A stretch of 64,000 nucleotides of DNA, taken from contig NZ_FNYZ01000013.1 in assembly GCF_900109095.1 (NCBI RefSeq), forward strand, positions 62,001-126,000. Reading direction: 5' to 3'. The notes below the pieces were generated by a model. It was given only the letters and a program-made list of their open reading frames with translations, was not told the DNA's origin and did not search any database. How positions within the stretch are numbered: the first letter of the stretch is position 1; every line of letters begins with the position of its first letter. The translations under genes and the position numbers were made by a program. The DNA comes from Sphingobium sp. AP50. Lineage in GTDB: Bacteria > Pseudomonadota > Alphaproteobacteria > Sphingomonadales > Sphingomonadaceae. Of the stretch, positions 61,711 through 64,000 are shown in pieces.

Positions 61711-62238
61711 TCAGTTCGCCTTGTCGGGACAGAAATTGAGGTCGGTCGCTTCCTTGCCACCCGGCACGGCGCAACCACCCCACTGGACGCGGTCGCCTTC
61801 CGCGATGCCCAGTTCCGCAGCGCGCCCGCCGCGCAGTTCCAGCACGGCGGTCACCGGCACCCCGGCCGACACGGGGACACGCGAATAGGGTTCGGCGCTG
61901 GCCTTCAGAAAGGCGATCGTCCCGTCGGTGTGGATGAAGAGCATGTCGAGCGGGATCAGCGTGTCCTTCATCCAGAAACTGGCGGTACGCGGCGGCTCCA
62001 TCGGAAACAGCATCCCGCCATCCGCGCCCAGTTCCTTGCGGAACATCAGGCCCTTTTCCTGTTCCAGCGGGGTCCGGGCAACCTCCACGTCGAAGCGGTG
62101 GGTGCCGTTGGCGGCGCGGATGACGGCCGGTAGAGTCAAGGCCTCGGCCTGCGCCGGTGCGCCATTCTCGGCGGCGGAAGGCGGGCTTGAGCAGGCGGCG
62201 AGGAGGCCGAGCGCGAGGAGGGCGGGGAAGCGGATCAT
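61711..62238 (-). CDS. DUF192 lipoprotein
   Basis: The 175-residue precursor has a lipobox (LLALGLLAAC) and the DUF192 fold (FDVEVARTPLEQEKGLMFRK, FPMEPPRTASFWMKDTLIPL, LDMLFIHTDGTIAFL). Its function is unknown. ATG 62238 is used; the longer frame runs into a palindromic repeat. It is 49 bases before NDUFA12, in the same direction. Confidence 0.88.
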   Translation of the reverse strand: MIRFPALLALGLLAACSSPPSAAENGAPAQAEALTLPAVIRAANGTHRFDVEVARTPLEQEKGLMFRKELGADGGMLFPMEPPRTASFWMKDTLIPLDMLFIHTDGTIAFLKASAEPYSRVPVSAGVPVTAVLELRGGRAAELGIAEGDRVQWGGCAVPGGKEATDLNFCPDKAN

Positions 62239-62327
62239 GAAGCGATGCCTAATGCGATTCGCGGGCGATGGCGAGGCAGGGTTGGGGAAGGGCCGTGATC
62301 GTTCCCCGTGCGTTGCCTTTCCTCCTT

Positions 62328-62442
62328 CCGTCACCCCAGCGGAAGCTGGGGTCTCCGGCGATAGCGCGAAAGGCTTGAACAAGCGCCACGCTCAACTGTT
62401 TTGCGCTATCGCCTGAGATGCCAGCATTCGCTGGCATGACGG
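62328..62442. repeat. Palindromic repeat, CCGTCACCCCAGCG family
   Basis: CCGTCACCCCAGCGGAAGCTGGGG at the start and CCAGCATTCGCTGGCATGACGG at the end are imperfect mirror halves. Eight bases later begins the MITE-like element. Together they fill most of the gap 62239-62660. Confidence 0.75.
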
Positions 62443-62450
62443 GTTGCGAC

Positions 62451-62601
62451 CGAGGCTGTGTAAAAACATCTCGTCGCAAACGAAATGAGCACTATCTGAA
62501 TCCGGGCGGTTGCCTTGCCGCACGAAAAGAATCCGGCGCGGGCAATCCCTGAATCAATCATGCGCCGTTGGGCCGCGCGTTCGCGTTTTTACACAGCCTC
62601 G
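62451..62601. mobile_element. MITE-like element with 17-bp terminal inverted repeats
   Basis: CGAGGCTGTGTAAAAAC (62451-62467) and GTTTTTACACAGCCTCG (62585-62601) are perfect. The 151-bp unit has no ORF and looks like a deletion derivative of an IS with GGCTGTGTAAAAA-type ends. No clear target duplication. The next gene starts about 60 bases after it. Confidence 0.65.
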
Positions 62602-62660
62602 ACCAGTTTTTGCCGTTCCCGGCCTCTATCCCACTTCTGAGTTGCGGACGTTCAGGCAGC

Positions 62661-63032
62661 ATGAGACCATACCCTATGCAGATTAGGATATATGAAGGTG
62701 AGATGCTCATTGGAACCGCCGTTCTAGAGCATTTGGACCCGCCTATGGGCGTGGCTTCCGGACCATTCTCGCCTTCTGAGCACTACAACCGCGATGCTCA
62801 CGCGAATATGATTGAGGAAGAATATGTAGGAGACCGGGGCCAATCACTGGCTGCCATTCTCGTTCAGCATAACATGCCAGCAGTGGCTTCAATTGCTATC
62901 GAAGACTGGTCTGCCTCGAACCTCGGTGTGCAGTTGACCCTATTCTTCAAAGACGGTGAGACCTTCGCGGCCCTTTTTGCCAAGCATCCGGATTACAGAG
63001 CGTATTACCCGCACCTAGATAGCGGCAGCTAA
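62661..63032 (+). CDS. Hypothetical protein of atypical composition
   Basis: The 123-residue protein (MRPYPMQIRIYEGEMLIGTA, then LEHLDPPMGVASGPFSPSEH) has no known domain from memory and is lower in GC than neighbours. It lies between a MITE-like element and a REP/24-bp repeat pair. ATG 62661 is chosen; ATG 62676 is possible. Similar in setting, not in sequence, to the atypical gene at 3615-3953. Confidence 0.6.
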   Translation: MRPYPMQIRIYEGEMLIGTAVLEHLDPPMGVASGPFSPSEHYNRDAHANMIEEEYVGDRGQSLAAILVQHNMPAVASIAIEDWSASNLGVQLTLFFKDGETFAALFAKHPDYRAYYPHLDSGS

Positions 63033-63079
63033 TCGCCATTCCGGCACCAGAAGCTGCCATTCCGTAAATCACCCTTTGT

Positions 63080-63106
63080 CGTCATTCCCGCGTAGGCGGG
63101 ATGACG
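63080..63106. repeat. Short REP-like palindrome
   Basis: CGTCATTCCCGC and GCGGGATGACG form a compact hairpin, a short form of the 4003-4114 repeat family. Confidence 0.75.
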
Positions 63107-63165
63107 TTGCGGGAATGATGCGGCTATCGTCTCCCCACAACGCCCTTTCCTAATAGGATTTCCTT

Positions 63166-63189
63166 TGATCTATCCTGATGGATGGAACA
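63166..63189 (+). repeat. 24-bp element, copy 2 (shared with 3420-3443)
   Basis: Identical over 24 bp to the minus strand at 3420-3443. It contains the ATG of the following HTH gene (63182), so the first codons MEQ are part of the repeat. Confidence 0.7.
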
Positions 63190-63472
63190 GTCCTTCTCCC
63201 CCAATCCGCCCGCGCCCGGCGCGACCCTCCCGGCTGACCGAAACCGCTGGACGCCGGAGCGGCAACGGCTTTTTCTCGCCAGCCTGCTTGCCACCGGCAA
63301 TGTCACCCATGCGGCGCGCGCTGTCGGCATGTCGGCGGCCAGTGCGCATCGCCTGCGCCGTCGGCTGGACGGCACGCCATTTGACCGGGCATGGGGGCGG
63401 GCGCTGGCGCTCTATGCGCAAAGTCTGGCCGATCCCTTCGCCAACTCTCCGAAACCAGCGCCCCGAAAATAG
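63182..63472 (+). CDS. Small putative HTH protein
   Basis: The 96-residue protein starts MEQSFSPNPPAPGATLPADR. The stretch RWTPERQRLFLASLLATGNV followed by THAARAVGMSAASAHRLRRRLDG looks like a helix-turn-helix of the kind in small phage-like or LysR-like DNA-binding proteins. Start lies within the 24-bp repeat; no clear ribosome site precedes it. The gap 63473-63669 after it shows nothing. Confidence 0.6.
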   Translation: MEQSFSPNPPAPGATLPADRNRWTPERQRLFLASLLATGNVTHAARAVGMSAASAHRLRRRLDGTPFDRAWGRALALYAQSLADPFANSPKPAPRK

Positions 63473-63669
63473 GGACCCAACAGGCGCGTCGCTGATGCGA
63501 AGGCGGCGCGTCATTCTGATCCGACAGGATGCTTTTGTGACCCGACTGTCGCTTCGATGGCGCCTGGCCGACGCATGGAGGCCGCATCTGGCCCGAAAAA
63601 TTCGGCCAGCGACGGTGTGAACTTCGCAACTATGACCCTGATGTGACCCTTTGCCGCATGGTGCCGCCC

Positions 63670-64000
63670 CTATTCTTCCGTCAATTCCTCTCCCGGCGCG
63701 GCATCCACCCATCGCCGCGCGATCGCATAGCCATGGCCCGCCCGCAGGAAGGCGGCGATCGCTTTTTCGCGCTGCTTGGGGTCGAGCGGGGCGGTCGCAT
63801 AGGGGCCGATCCGTTTGCGCCGGGCGAAGCGCTCGGCCGCCGTCCAGGCTTCGGACGCGGTTTGCGCATCGGCCTGTTCCCGGTCGCTTTCCGCTATGCC
63901 TGCCGCCCGCAGCGTCTCGTCGATCCGCCGTGCGCCATAGCCGCGCCGGGCCAGCGCCGCGCTCTTCATCACGGCATAGCCGGCATCGTCGATATAGCCG
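63670..64000 (-). CDS. recX: Regulatory protein RecX, N-terminus cut by window edge
   Basis: RecX modulates RecA filaments. The reading frame is open to position 64000, giving GYIDDAGYAVMKSAALARRG at the edge and then GARRIDETLRAAGI and KRIGPYATAPLDPKQREKAIAAFLRAGHGYAIARRWV, matching RecX three-helix repeats. A start inside the window (63972) would remove conserved residues, so the gene continues beyond it. Confidence 0.88.
   Translation of the reverse strand, partial: GYIDDAGYAVMKSAALARRGYGARRIDETLRAAGIAESDREQADAQTASEAWTAAERFARRKRIGPYATAPLDPKQREKAIAAFLRAGHGYAIARRWVDAAPGEELTEE

Overview
The window looks like chromosomal DNA of a sphingomonad (Alphaproteobacteria, Sphingomonadales, most likely Sphingobium or a close relative). 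This rests on the high GC content, on alphaproteobacterial markers (the F1-ATPase zeta inhibitor, an NDUFA12 homologue, a DnaA-related Hda protein, class II DAHP synthase, an ScfR/RamB-type regulator beside isocitrate lyase) and on the block dut-coaBC-ubiB-ubiE / mutM-rpsT-dnaA. The genus is inferred from gene content and protein style, not from a database search.

Region by region. 0-6.5 kb: a partial acyltransferase, fbp, a TerC-family membrane protein, an atypical low-GC gene beside short repeats, a DUF2322 gene and class II aroG. 6.5-16.3 kb: a cytochrome b561-YceI fusion, a thioesterase, pabB-pabC, an aspartate aminotransferase, periplasmic msrA, and an oxidoreductase/SDR/AraC group. 16.4-24 kb: infC (apparent AUA start), thrS, exbD, a membrane protein/Xre pair, dsrE-moeB and dut-coaBC. 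24-31 kb: ubiB-ubiE, mutM, rpsT, dnaA, two striking palindromes and a periplasmic cyclophilin. 31.3-32.4 kb: a decayed IS110 element. 32.5-38 kb: DUF2066-hdaA-ppk1-ppx. 38-43.8 kb: a YhhQ transporter, argB, a GNAT enzyme, yggT-yggU-folD and marC. 44-47.5 kb: a LuxR regulator between long inverted repeats, an OmpA lipoprotein and a CorC/HlyC protein. 47.8-51.7 kb: grxD, bolA, zeta, leuD, a 37-residue micro-ORF, leuC and a GST. 51.8-53.2 kb: an intact IS1111-type IS110 element. 53.3-64 kb: a Tat-exported DUF885 protein, aceA with divergent scfR, a dipeptidase, aat, DUF2155, NDUFA12, DUF192, a MITE-like element, two poorly characterised ORFs and the truncated recX.

Functional themes. Replication control (dnaA, and hdaA about 3.4 kb away, the latter co-directional with polyphosphate metabolism) sits with ubiquinone biosynthesis and DNA repair. 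Leucine (leuCD), aromatic amino acid and folate precursor (aroG, pabBC, folD) and arginine (argB) synthesis genes are scattered. The glyoxylate shunt gene aceA faces its presumed regulator across a clear palindromic operator. Nearly every intergenic gap holds a long imperfect palindrome; at least seven families are visible, several with two or three copies.

No defence island, CRISPR array, prophage or secondary-metabolite cluster is visible. The most unusual items are the coupled micro-ORF between leuC and leuD, the paired palindromes downstream of dnaA, the 74-bp perfect inverted repeats flanking a LuxR gene, the IS1111 element with its probable guide-RNA region, a 24-bp element shared by two distant loci, and the 193-bp antisense overlap of aat with a DUF2155 gene.
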